Source: Prevotella vespertina
Lineage (GTDB): Bacteria; Bacteroidota; Bacteroidia; Bacteroidales; Bacteroidaceae
Assembly: GCF_009728485.1 (NCBI RefSeq)
Contig: NZ_VVIQ01000004.1
Coordinates: forward strand, 124,001-188,000
Direction of reading: 5' to 3'
Length of the DNA: 64,000 nt
How positions within the stretch are numbered: position 1 is the stretch's first letter; every line of letters starts with the position of its first letter. A model generated the notes under the pieces. The model had not been told where the DNA came from, ran no database searches, and worked only from the letters and a program-made list of their open reading frames with translations. Both the position numbers and the translations under genes were made by a program. This document shows, piece after piece, positions 18,129 to 27,000 of the stretch.

Positions 18129-18156
18129 TAGAGTACTAATGATATAATTTGGTCAC

Positions 18157-18465
18157 ATGGTAAACTCAAACATGTTACTCGCGCGTATTAAGCAGCTCCG
18201 AGAAGAGCTGAATGTACAGCAGCGTCAAATGGCAGACGCAATTGGTGTGGATGCACCGATGTATAGCAGGATAGAGAGAGGTATTCGACCTTTCCGAGAT
18301 GAGTATATTAAGCCTATGGCGAAGATACTCAAGGTTGATGAGAATGAACTGCGTTCCTTGTGGACGGCAGATAAAATCATCAATGTCACAAAGGACGAGT
18401 CAGACAGTGTGGCTCAGCGAGCGCTCCATCTTGCGAAGAGTGAGATAAAGACCAATCTAGACTAA
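18157..18465 (+). CDS. XRE-family HTH regulator (first gene of the defence operon)
   Basis: 102 residues. A Cro/CI-type helix-turn-helix (RIKQLREELNVQQRQMADA, then VDAPMYSRIERGIRPF) fills residues 7-60, followed by a charged helical tail. Small HTH controllers of this kind repress the methylase operon they head and prevent too-early effector production. It sits 72 bases before the methylase gene. In the MADS locus as I remember it, an HTH protein is also the first gene. Function as controller is inferred from fold and position. Confidence 0.8.
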   Translation: MVNSNMLLARIKQLREELNVQQRQMADAIGVDAPMYSRIERGIRPFRDEYIKPMAKILKVDENELRSLWTADKIINVTKDESDSVAQRALHLAKSEIKTNLD

Positions 18466-18536
18466 TCTTCTGCAAATCAGCAGATGGACAAACTTGGATA
18501 TGGTTATGTGGAACAAAGACAGTAATTTTGTAAATT

Positions 18537-20573
18537 ATGGCAGAGAAGACAACTTCGGTAGATAATGCACAAGAAAAAGACGAGCTGGTATTGGAAGATA
18601 ACCAGCTGGTTTGTGCACTCACCAATAAGGTTGTGAAAGCTACAGATAAAGAACTCACACTTCAGTCGATGATTGATATGATGGCTGAAGAATATGGATT
18701 TGCCCCTGAAGACATGGAACGTGATTTTAGGGTGACTTATAAAGAACCTGATTCTGATAAGAGTCGGGCTCAAGCGGTTGATTTGGCTATTTTTGACGCT
18801 GGCAAGGCGCATGTGGTAGAGAATCTGATTCGCTTTGTGGTGGTGGCTAAGGATGCAAAGGTGAAGCCCACCGATGCAAAGAAGGGCGTGGATGCCATGC
18901 TCGACAATATCCTTACTTTCACAGACTGTAAGTTTGGCTGCTGGACCAATGGTGAGGACTTGCATTATCGCTATTATACGGAAGATGACTTTGGTCAAGC
19001 TGAGACCCAAGACATTTCGGACTTTCCTGCCAACGGACAAACACTTGCTGACCTTGAAGCTCAGGGCGACCGTGCCATGCCGCGTAAGCCGGCCAATGAG
19101 TCGCTTATCAAGACTTTTAAGCGCTGCCACGACTACATCTATGGCAATGAGGGTATGAAGAAGACGGCCTTTTGGGAACTGTTGAACCTCATTTTCTGCA
19201 AACTCTACGATGAAAAGCGTCGCAATATGGATGCCAAAGAAGGTATCAGTTATCGCCGTCGTTTTTGGGTGGGTGTGAAGGAGCAGTTTACCGAAGAAGG
19301 TCGTAAGGCTGTGGCTGACCGTATCAGAGGCCTTTTTGAAGAATTGAAAGAAAGCCAAGTGTTCCGTGATGTCTTTGACGGTTCGGAGCAGATTATGCTT
19401 TCCGACCGTGGCCTTGCTTTCGTGGCAGCTGAGTTGGCAAAGTATTCTTTCCTTGATGCTACGGTTGATGTAAAGGGTACGGCTTACGAAACCATTGTGA
19501 GCAACACTCTAAAACAGGAGGCTGGTCAGTTCTTCACCCCTCGCAACATTATCAAGTGTATGGTGGAGATGCTCGACCCCGACCAGAACACCCGTGTGCT
19601 CGACCCCGCTTGTGGTTCGGGCGGTTTCTTAGTGACCGTGCTCGACCATGTTCGTCACAAGATTACACGCAACCTTTATCCTGAATTGGACGAGGTACGC
19701 TTGGCTGCACGTGTCAACACACCCGAAGTAGATGATTTGGTACGCAACTATGCCGAGAAGATGATTTTTGGCTTCGACTTCGATCCAGACTTGAAGAAGG
19801 CAGCGCGCATGAACATGGTGATGGCAGGTGATGGCCATAGCAATATCTTCAACATCAATTCACTGGATTATCCGCAAGGTGATAAGCCCGACCGTCCACT
19901 TATTGCAGAAGCTGTCAATGAGAGCATCAAATACAGCAAGGATAAGGACTTCCCGTTTGGCACGTCTGCAGACAACGCACAAGGCAAGTTTGACATGATT
20001 TTCACCAACCCGCCATTTGGTGCCAAGGTGGAAGTGGATGTGGAGATTGCTCGTCGCTATGCCCTGAATAGCAATGCTCCTGAAGTGCTCTTCATTGAAG
20101 CCTGCTACAACTTCTTGAAGCCCGGCGGCAAGATGGGTATTGTGCTACCTGATGGCATTTTGGGTAACCCCAACACCGAAAGCGTGCGCAAATGGATTTT
20201 AGAGCACTTCAAGCTCTTGGCATCAGTGGACCTTCCCGTTGAGACCTTCTTGCCTCAGGTGGGTGTACAGGCATCGTTGCTATTCCTTCAAAAGAAGACT
20301 GCCGAAGAACTACTAATTCCTTTGGATAAAGAAGACTACGATGTGTTTATGGCCATTGTAGAGCAAGTGGGTAAAGACCGTCGTGGTGTACCCATCTATA
20401 AGAAGGATGAAGATGGTGCAGAGATTCTCTTTTCCCACGAAAAGAAATGGCTAACCTATGCCGACAACGGACGCGAAATTGTACGCAGCCGCCGTGAACG
20501 CATCAAGCGTTTGGCTGACGATCTGCCCGAAGTGGCTGCGGCTTATGCTAAATTTGTGGAGGAGCAAAGATGA
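18537..20573 (+). CDS. hsdM: N6-adenine DNA methyltransferase, type I HsdM-like
   Basis: 678 residues. The first 150 resemble the N-terminal domain of type I restriction subunits (VDLAIFDAGKAHVVENLIRF is split here as VDLAIFDAG and VVENLIRF). Then come the HsdM helical domain and the methylase: LDPACGSGG (motif I, residues 355-363) and NPPFG (motif IV, 491-495). It methylates adenine in a sequence chosen by the specificity subunit, whose gene overlaps by four bases (ATGA). No HsdR gene is present anywhere in the operon, so restriction must come from other members. The N-terminal extension makes it longer than plain HsdM. Confidence 0.9.
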   Translation: MAEKTTSVDNAQEKDELVLEDNQLVCALTNKVVKATDKELTLQSMIDMMAEEYGFAPEDMERDFRVTYKEPDSDKSRAQAVDLAIFDAGKAHVVENLIRFVVVAKDAKVKPTDAKKGVDAMLDNILTFTDCKFGCWTNGEDLHYRYYTEDDFGQAETQDISDFPANGQTLADLEAQGDRAMPRKPANESLIKTFKRCHDYIYGNEGMKKTAFWELLNLIFCKLYDEKRRNMDAKEGISYRRRFWVGVKEQFTEEGRKAVADRIRGLFEELKESQVFRDVFDGSEQIMLSDRGLAFVAAELAKYSFLDATVDVKGTAYETIVSNTLKQEAGQFFTPRNIIKCMVEMLDPDQNTRVLDPACGSGGFLVTVLDHVRHKITRNLYPELDEVRLAARVNTPEVDDLVRNYAEKMIFGFDFDPDLKKAARMNMVMAGDGHSNIFNINSLDYPQGDKPDRPLIAEAVNESIKYSKDKDFPFGTSADNAQGKFDMIFTNPPFGAKVEVDVEIARRYALNSNAPEVLFIEACYNFLKPGGKMGIVLPDGILGNPNTESVRKWILEHFKLLASVDLPVETFLPQVGVQASLLFLQKKTAEELLIPLDKEDYDVFMAIVEQVGKDRRGVPIYKKDEDGAEILFSHEKKWLTYADNGREIVRSRRERIKRLADDLPEVAAAYAKFVEEQR

Positions 20574-21931
20574 GAGTTGCAACCATTAACAATTCGATGA
20601 TTTCCAAGGGGCAGATGCGTATGGAAGGGAAGTTCTTCCTTAACGAGACTTCTCTGTTATGTATGCCATTGGAGAGAAATGCCGATAAGTGTGTCACATT
20701 AGAAACTGTTGCTGATGTGATGAATCCTCCTGTGTTCAAACGTCAATTCTGTTCACCAACAGAAAGGGCTGTACAATACTTCCAAAGTTCGGACGTAAAC
20801 ATAGCCTCTGAGAGCAGTTCTGTGTTCGTTTATAAACCTCAAGCCGAGCGAATAAAAGCAATTGTTCATAAAGGAGACATTCTTGTGACAGGTTTTGGAA
20901 CTATTGGTAATGCACGCCTCATTTCAAGACATCAAGATGGAGTCTGTTATGCCAATAATGTAGCAAGAATACGAACCAAAGGTGAAGTTCTTAATGGCTA
21001 TATCTATGCCTTCATGGCTTCTAAATATGGTTCTGCTCAGCTTAATAAAAATGCATCGGGTTCTGTTGTGCGTTATATTGAGGCACCAGGCATAAAGAAA
21101 GTACTAATACCTAATACGCGTGTATCTTTTCAGCAAGAAGTCGATGATTTGATTCAAAAGTCTGCAAGATTGCGAGAAGAAGCTACAGACGCATTGGATA
21201 AAGCTCATACTTTGTTGCATTCTGCTTTTAATAATAAAGACACTAATATTAAATCCGTTTCAATCAAAAAAATCTATGCAGCGCATAATCAAAGATTTGA
21301 AGCTTCTTATTATGTAAGTAATAATAGAAATATTTATGACTCAATTGTTGAAGAGGTTGAGTTTATGCGTCTAAAAGATTTGTGCACAAAGATTTTTAGA
21401 CCTGGTATTTTTAAGAGGCAATATGTAACAGAAGGTGGTATTACTTTCTTAGGTGGCGCTGATATTCTCAATGCAATTCCTTCTAGCTATAAACAGCTAT
21501 CAAAGCCGCAGGTTAAAAGAATGCCAGAATTGATGCCGAAACAAGGAACCATTTTAGTAACTTGTGGTGGTACTATAGGTAATACAGTATATGTCGACAA
21601 TCAGTTAGCAACATGTGCCGTATCTCAGCATGTTATGAGACTTGTTCCTAATGGAGAGGTTCATAACGGCTATTTATATGCATTTTTATCTTCTGAGATT
21701 GGTAAGAAGTTGATTAATCTCTTTGCTTTTGGTTCTGTTATTCCTCAAATTGAAGCACATCATCTTGAATTGATTCCTGTACCTATACTGGACGATGAGA
21801 CTATGAATAGTATAGATGCACTGTGTATGCAATATGTGTCTTATAATGAAATAGCAAAAGAGAAAGAGCGCAAAGCCATCTCAATGGTTGAAGCAGAAAT
21901 AGAAAGTTGGACCACCTCTAAAAAGAATTAG
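20570..21931 (+). CDS. hsdS: Specificity subunit HsdS with two target-recognition domains
   Basis: 453 residues with an internal duplication: FGTIGNARL and NGYIYAFMAS in the first half match CGGTIGNTVY and NGYLYAFLSS in the second. These are the two TRDs, separated and followed by coiled-coil spacers (LIQKSARLREEATDALDKA; KEKERKAISMVEAE). The protein therefore should recognise a split DNA sequence. It overlaps hsdM by four bases and ends three bases before the AlbA_2 gene. The actual target sequence cannot be predicted by eye. Confidence 0.9.
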   Translation: MRVATINNSMISKGQMRMEGKFFLNETSLLCMPLERNADKCVTLETVADVMNPPVFKRQFCSPTERAVQYFQSSDVNIASESSSVFVYKPQAERIKAIVHKGDILVTGFGTIGNARLISRHQDGVCYANNVARIRTKGEVLNGYIYAFMASKYGSAQLNKNASGSVVRYIEAPGIKKVLIPNTRVSFQQEVDDLIQKSARLREEATDALDKAHTLLHSAFNNKDTNIKSVSIKKIYAAHNQRFEASYYVSNNRNIYDSIVEEVEFMRLKDLCTKIFRPGIFKRQYVTEGGITFLGGADILNAIPSSYKQLSKPQVKRMPELMPKQGTILVTCGGTIGNTVYVDNQLATCAVSQHVMRLVPNGEVHNGYLYAFLSSEIGKKLINLFAFGSVIPQIEAHHLELIPVPILDDETMNSIDALCMQYVSYNEIAKEKERKAISMVEAEIESWTTSKKN

Positions 21932-21934
21932 CGT

Positions 21935-23617
21935 ATGGACGAAAACTTAGAAATATTCACTCGCCTATGGGAACATGCCGAAAATGAGGTGGTAGAATTT
22001 AAGAAGGCTGAAACCAACTTCGATGTAGATGAGTTGGGCAAGTACTTTTCTGCTCTCAGCAACGAAGCCAACTTGCGTGAACGCGAGTTTGGCTGGATTG
22101 TATTTGGCGTGTGGGATAAGAAGCATGAGATTGTTGGTACCTCCTTCAAAGATGGAGAAGTGGCACTTAACAGATTAAAGCAAGATATGTCGCAACACAC
22201 CACGGACGGATTAATCTTTCGTGAGATTATTCCGTTGGAGGTGGAAGGCAAACGTGTACTCCTTTTCAAAGTTCCTGCCACACCTCGCAACATCGTAATG
22301 AAGTGGAAGGGCATTGCATACGGACGTGATGGTGAGAGTTTGAAACCACTCAACCAAGCCAAACAAGACGAGATACGCCAACAGCCACCAAATCCTGATT
22401 GGACAGCACAATTGGTGCCTAACGCAACGATAGATGATCTTGATGAGTTGGCTATTGCTACCGCTCGTATCATGTATAAGAAGGTACATAAATCTTCGAT
22501 TCCTGCTGAAGAAATAGATGGTTGGACAGTAGACGAATTTCTCTCTAATAGTGGCGTAATGCGTGACGGACAACTCACACGTGCTGCCATCTTGCTACTT
22601 GGCAAACCTCTCTCACTCCAGAAGATACATCCCGCTGTGGCGCAGATTACATGGACATGGGAAAATAAAGATGAGACTGTGATTGACTACGAACACTTCA
22701 CGATTCCCTTTATTTTGACCGTGGATAAAGTTTTGGCCAAGATACGTAACAAAACCATGCGTGAATTGCCTGGTGGTACGCTCTTTCCTGACACCATGAA
22801 GCAGTATGACGACTATACCATACGCGAAGCTCTCCACAATTGTATTGCTCACCAGGACTATACGCTTCAAGAACGCATCTCGTTTGTGGAAGGCGACGAC
22901 AAACTGTATTATGGCAATGGCGGCAGCTTCATTCCCGGTACTATCGAGAATGCGTTAGAGCATAAAGGCCCTCAGCGCCATTATCGTAATGAATGTCTTT
23001 GCACAGGTATGGTAAACTTCAACATGATTGATACCGTAGGACGTGGCATCAAAAAGATTTTTGCTGAACAGCGTAATCGCTATTTCCCAATGCCTGACTA
23101 TGACATCGATAATAATAAGCGTAGCGTTGACGTGACCATTTACGGTAAGATGCTTGATGAAAAGTATAGTTCTCTACTGAAAACAAACACAGACTTGACG
23201 CTAAAAGAATGTGTTTGGTTGGATGCCATTCAAAAGCATCGTCCTGTCACCAAAGATGCCATCAAGCATTTGAAGGAGAAAGGACTCATAGAAGGACGTT
23301 CGCCCAACTATATTATTTCGCTAACTGTCGCTAAGTTGACGCATCAAATTGGACATTACACCAAGGAAAAGGGGCTTGAGGAAAAACTGCTTGAGCAAAC
23401 CATTCTGCAATTAGCAAGGGATGCTGGTAATGAAGGGTTTAAGTTGGCAGATGTTTATGAAGCCTTACACAAGAACCTTCCTGCTTCAATGAATGCTACT
23501 TCAAAGAAAAGGTATTTAGGGCGTTTGCTCTCTAAGATGGGGGTATCAGACTTACTTCAAATAGAAGGAAGAACATGGAGAATAACCGAAATAGGATTGA
23601 CTAAACTGCGGTTATAA
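21935..23617 (+). CDS. AlbA_2 (Schlafen-like) / HATPase_c_4 protein
   Basis: 560 residues. An AlbA_2 domain (about 5-125; NEVVEFKKAE and ALSNEANLREREFGW) is followed by a GHKL-type ATP-binding domain: REALHNCIAHQDY (about 297-309) and VGRGIKKIF (about 368-376), then a winged-helix C-terminus. Such proteins are frequent between hsdS and other genes in Bacteroidales type I loci and are usually labelled putative transcriptional regulators or accessory NTPases. Tight spacing ties it to the methylase genes. It could modulate transcription of the second half of the operon, which begins after a repeat-rich gap. Direct evidence is lacking. Confidence 0.8.
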   Translation: MDENLEIFTRLWEHAENEVVEFKKAETNFDVDELGKYFSALSNEANLREREFGWIVFGVWDKKHEIVGTSFKDGEVALNRLKQDMSQHTTDGLIFREIIPLEVEGKRVLLFKVPATPRNIVMKWKGIAYGRDGESLKPLNQAKQDEIRQQPPNPDWTAQLVPNATIDDLDELAIATARIMYKKVHKSSIPAEEIDGWTVDEFLSNSGVMRDGQLTRAAILLLGKPLSLQKIHPAVAQITWTWENKDETVIDYEHFTIPFILTVDKVLAKIRNKTMRELPGGTLFPDTMKQYDDYTIREALHNCIAHQDYTLQERISFVEGDDKLYYGNGGSFIPGTIENALEHKGPQRHYRNECLCTGMVNFNMIDTVGRGIKKIFAEQRNRYFPMPDYDIDNNKRSVDVTIYGKMLDEKYSSLLKTNTDLTLKECVWLDAIQKHRPVTKDAIKHLKEKGLIEGRSPNYIISLTVAKLTHQIGHYTKEKGLEEKLLEQTILQLARDAGNEGFKLADVYEALHKNLPASMNATSKKRYLGRLLSKMGVSDLLQIEGRTWRITEIGLTKLRL

Positions 23618-23678
23618 TTCGGCTATAATTCATGGATGAATTTGCAAAGTAGTTCATTATCAAGCATATTACATTGAA

Positions 23679-23722
23679 ATTCGGTTATAATTCGGTTATA
23701 ATTCGGTTATAATTCGGTTATA
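23679..23722. repeat. Four exact tandem copies of an 11-base unit
   Basis: ATTCGGTTATA occurs four times head to tail. Degenerate copies lie at the end of the gene before it (about 23609-23632), and an inverted version (ATAACCGAAAT) at 23583. The period of 11 places each copy on the same face of the helix, as expected for an operator array. Confidence 0.75.
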
Positions 23723-23730
23723 TTCCGATT

Positions 23731-23830
23731 TCTATTTGCTGGCCATTTGCTGAAGTGCACCATGTACTAGGGCTAACATGGAGTATCAATGCTTTATAAC
23801 GTAGATTCTATTTGCTGGTCATTTGCTGAG
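23731..23830. repeat. Pair of 24-base direct repeats built on ATTTGCTG
   Basis: TCTATTTGCTGG, one variable base, then CATTTGCTGA, occurs at 23731 and 23807 (76 bases apart). Each copy contains ATTTGCTG twice. They fill the gap between the AlbA_2 gene and the CpXC gene and may be regulatory. Confidence 0.6.
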
Positions 23831-23882
23831 ATAAGATAACGGATTGTTTAAGATCTTCCAACTAATATAAAACATATAGCCC

Positions 23883-24050
23883 ATGTCAAGGTATCATAAA
23901 GAACAAATAGAGTGTCCGCACTGCCATCATAAAGGTGAGTTTGACCTTTGGGAGTCGGTGAATGTGGACCTCGATCCCGAACTTCGGAGACAAATATTGA
24001 GTGACCGCCTCATTGGCAGACTAAAGAACATACTTGATAATAACAAATAA
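23883..24050 (+). CDS. CpXC-type zinc mini-protein (55 residues)
   Basis: A short frame starting at ATG 23883 that encodes IECPHCHHKGEFDLWESV followed by NVDLDPELRRQILSDRL. The CPxC...(H) knuckle and the LDPELRRQIL helix match the start of CpXC domains, small zinc-binding modules, but the usual second half is missing. It ends 13 bases before the ATG of the large kinase, which suggests translational linkage. Function unknown; it may be an adaptor for the kinase or a regulator. Codon pattern and position support that it is real. Confidence 0.6.
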   Translation: MSRYHKEQIECPHCHHKGEFDLWESVNVDLDPELRRQILSDRLIGRLKNILDNNK

Positions 24051-24063
24051 AAGCAGCATATTT

Positions 24064-27000
24064 ATGGCAATAATCAAAAGACCTCCTCATGATGATGGAC
24101 CTGTAAACGCCGGTGAACAGCGTTTGCTCGATTATCTGTCCGTGAAGTTGCCCAACAATTATTTCATCATTCCCAACTGCAACATTGCCATTACGGGACC
24201 AAACCGTATCATGAAGTATTGGGAGTATGACTGTATTGTGGTGACTCCTCATGCCCTCTACCATATTGAAAATAAGGATTGGGCAGGAAATCTCGAAGGC
24301 GACGACTATGCTTGGTTCCGTAATGGTCAAGAAGTGGCAAACCCACATAAGACAGCCGGACTAAAGAGCCGCATCCTCGCTTCTAAAATTAAGAATCAAC
24401 ATCCCGACTGGAACTTTGGCCAAATCATTACTTTGGTTACGTTGAGCCATCCTCAGCAATCAAAGTTTGGTTTGGATCCAACTTGTGACACTTACAAGCA
24501 GACGTTCACACTTGGGGATGCGCTTGTTGATTTTATCTCCAACCATGAACTCGTGGCACGTTCGGAAAACGGCATTCAGCCATTGATGGCGCAACTTACC
24601 GATTTCCTTACAGGAGAATCTGTGGAAAGAAGACGTGCAGAACGCACCACCATTTTCAACTATACCATCGAAGAGAAACTTCAAGAAACGGAAGAGTTTA
24701 CGGAGTACCTCTGTGTTCCGCAGTTTATCGCTACGGCTCGTTACCGTGTGCGCGAATATCCTCTGGATGTAGCCGATAAGAGCCCGAAGGAACTACAGCA
24801 GCTCAACCTGTCTGTGCAAAATGCTTATATGGCACAGGAGAAGATTGGCGACTCTCCTTATATTGTCAATACAAAGTGCCAGATGAACGAAGAGCAGACT
24901 TACTACTATGAGATAAGTCGCTATCAAGATGAGAGTTCTCTGCGTGCAAAGCTCAATCAAAAGACTTTTAAGCAGACCGATAAGCTTAGCATCATCATGG
25001 ATGTGGCGAACGCTTTGAAGGCAGCCCACAAGGTGCAGGTATATCATCGTAATGTGTGTCCTGAGAATATTTATGTGTATGAAGGCGGCAGAGCAGCCTT
25101 GGCTAACTTTAGAATGTCATGGTTTGTAGAGCATATCGACTTGAGTTTCTCAGTAAATTCAGCGGGCGATCAGTCGTCTCCTTTCACTGCTCCAGAACTA
25201 TTGGATGGCGATGTAACGTCTGCCAGCGACATCTACTCTTTAGGTGTAGTATTCTACCAACTGATGGTGGGCAAATTACCTTTTGATAGCGTCTTGACAT
25301 TTATGACCGCTTTGGGTGGTGAACTTCCTGAAGACCATCTACCCAGCCATGTGCTGAAAGAGCTACCTGCATGGATGGATGAGTTTGTAAAGAAGACGAT
25401 TGTGGCTGATGCAGATAAACGTTGGCAAACAGCGGATGAAGTGCTTGACTTCCTCAATGCGGCGATTGATGAAGAAGTACATAAAACGATTGCAACTTCT
25501 CATACGACTTCGACCCAACATGCGGAGAAGGCGTTGTACCTGAAGGATATGAAGCCTGGTATGAAAGTTTCTCCCAGCATGACACTTCATGAAATATTAG
25601 GACGTGGTGGCTTTGGACGAGTATTTAAGGTATGGCACGACATGCAGAAGCAGTTCTTGGCCATCAAGATATTCGAGAAGGATGCCTCTATTGATAATGC
25701 CATCAATGAGTTTAATGCGCTTAAAGAATTACATCATCCCAACATTGTAGAGTTCAAACATAACGACAGAACCGTTCCCGGTGGTTTATTCTTTACTTTG
25801 ATGGAATTGCTTGATGGCGAAAACCTTCAAGAATACACAAAGGGTGATTTGCGCCTTCCTGCTGATGAAATTTTCAAGATGGCAACACAGATTCTTAATG
25901 CTTTGGTCTATATGCAAAGCAAAGAGCCTCCTGTGTACCACCGCGACATCAAGCCCAGCAACATTATGTGGCACAAACGCCAGCTGTACAAGTTGATTGA
26001 TTTCAATATTTCGGCTACGACAGATGATAAGTCGTTTGGAGGAACCTTCCCTTATATGGCTCCTGACCTTATCGTTTCAGGCAATAAGATTGACTGGGAT
26101 TGCTCTGCCGACACATTCGCGCTTGGCATCACGCTTTACGAACTGCTTGCCCATGCTTATCCATGGCCTGGTGGAAACTTGCGTCCAAACATTCACAAGT
26201 TGCCTACTGATATTCGAAACTATAATGATAAACTATCCAATGAGATGGCTGATTTTGTGATGAAGTCGATCATTACCGATAAGAATAATCGTTTCAAAAC
26301 AGCACAAGAGATGCTGGATGCACTGAACACTATCGGATTGGATGGTATGCAAAAGGATTCATCTGTCATTTCTGTTACTCACAATGGAGAAGATGTTGGG
26401 AATCCTGTGGACTACATTAACTCATTATATAGCCAAAGCCGCCATGGCAATGGAGGTACACGTGCTGGCGTAGCTCAACATGCGTTTGATACGTTAACTT
26501 ATTCTGAAACTCGCTTGGACAGAGAGTTAATTGCCGATATTGAAGCTTTGAAGTACAAATTGATTATCATTACTGGTAATGCAGGTGATGGTAAGACTGC
26601 CTTTATTCATCGCATAGAAGATAAGGGCGTGGATAAGCAGCAATTTGACACGAACAATGGTTCGCAATTCTATATTTCTGGTGTTCGATTCGAGTCAAAT
26701 TATGATGGTTCACAGGATGAAGACGACAAAGCTAATGATGATGTATTGGCTGAGTTCCTTTCTCCTTTTTATGGTCTGAATGATTATACGCAAGCTCAAG
26801 AAGGACGTGTGATTGCTATCAACGAGGGTCGCTTGGTGGACTTTTTGTCAATGCGTCCTGAATTGCGTGTGCTGCAGGACAACATCGAGGAGTACTTCTA
26901 TAAAGAAGGTCATGCTGAGTTATTGCCGGGTTTGATGGTGATAAACTTGAACCTTCGCTCTGTAACAGCTCGCGATGCTGAAACAAAGACTCCGAGCTTG

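Noticed and set aside
18504-19358. 284-codon minus-strand frame
   Set aside because: It is the shadow of the methylase gene, whose motifs are unmistakable.
18537-21931. Ordinary type I restriction-modification system
   Set aside because: No HsdR gene occurs in the operon; the methylase and specificity genes run directly into the kinase/ATPase genes.
23679-23830. CRISPR array
   Set aside because: The 11-base units are head to tail without spacers, and the 24-base pair occurs only twice; no cas genes are present.
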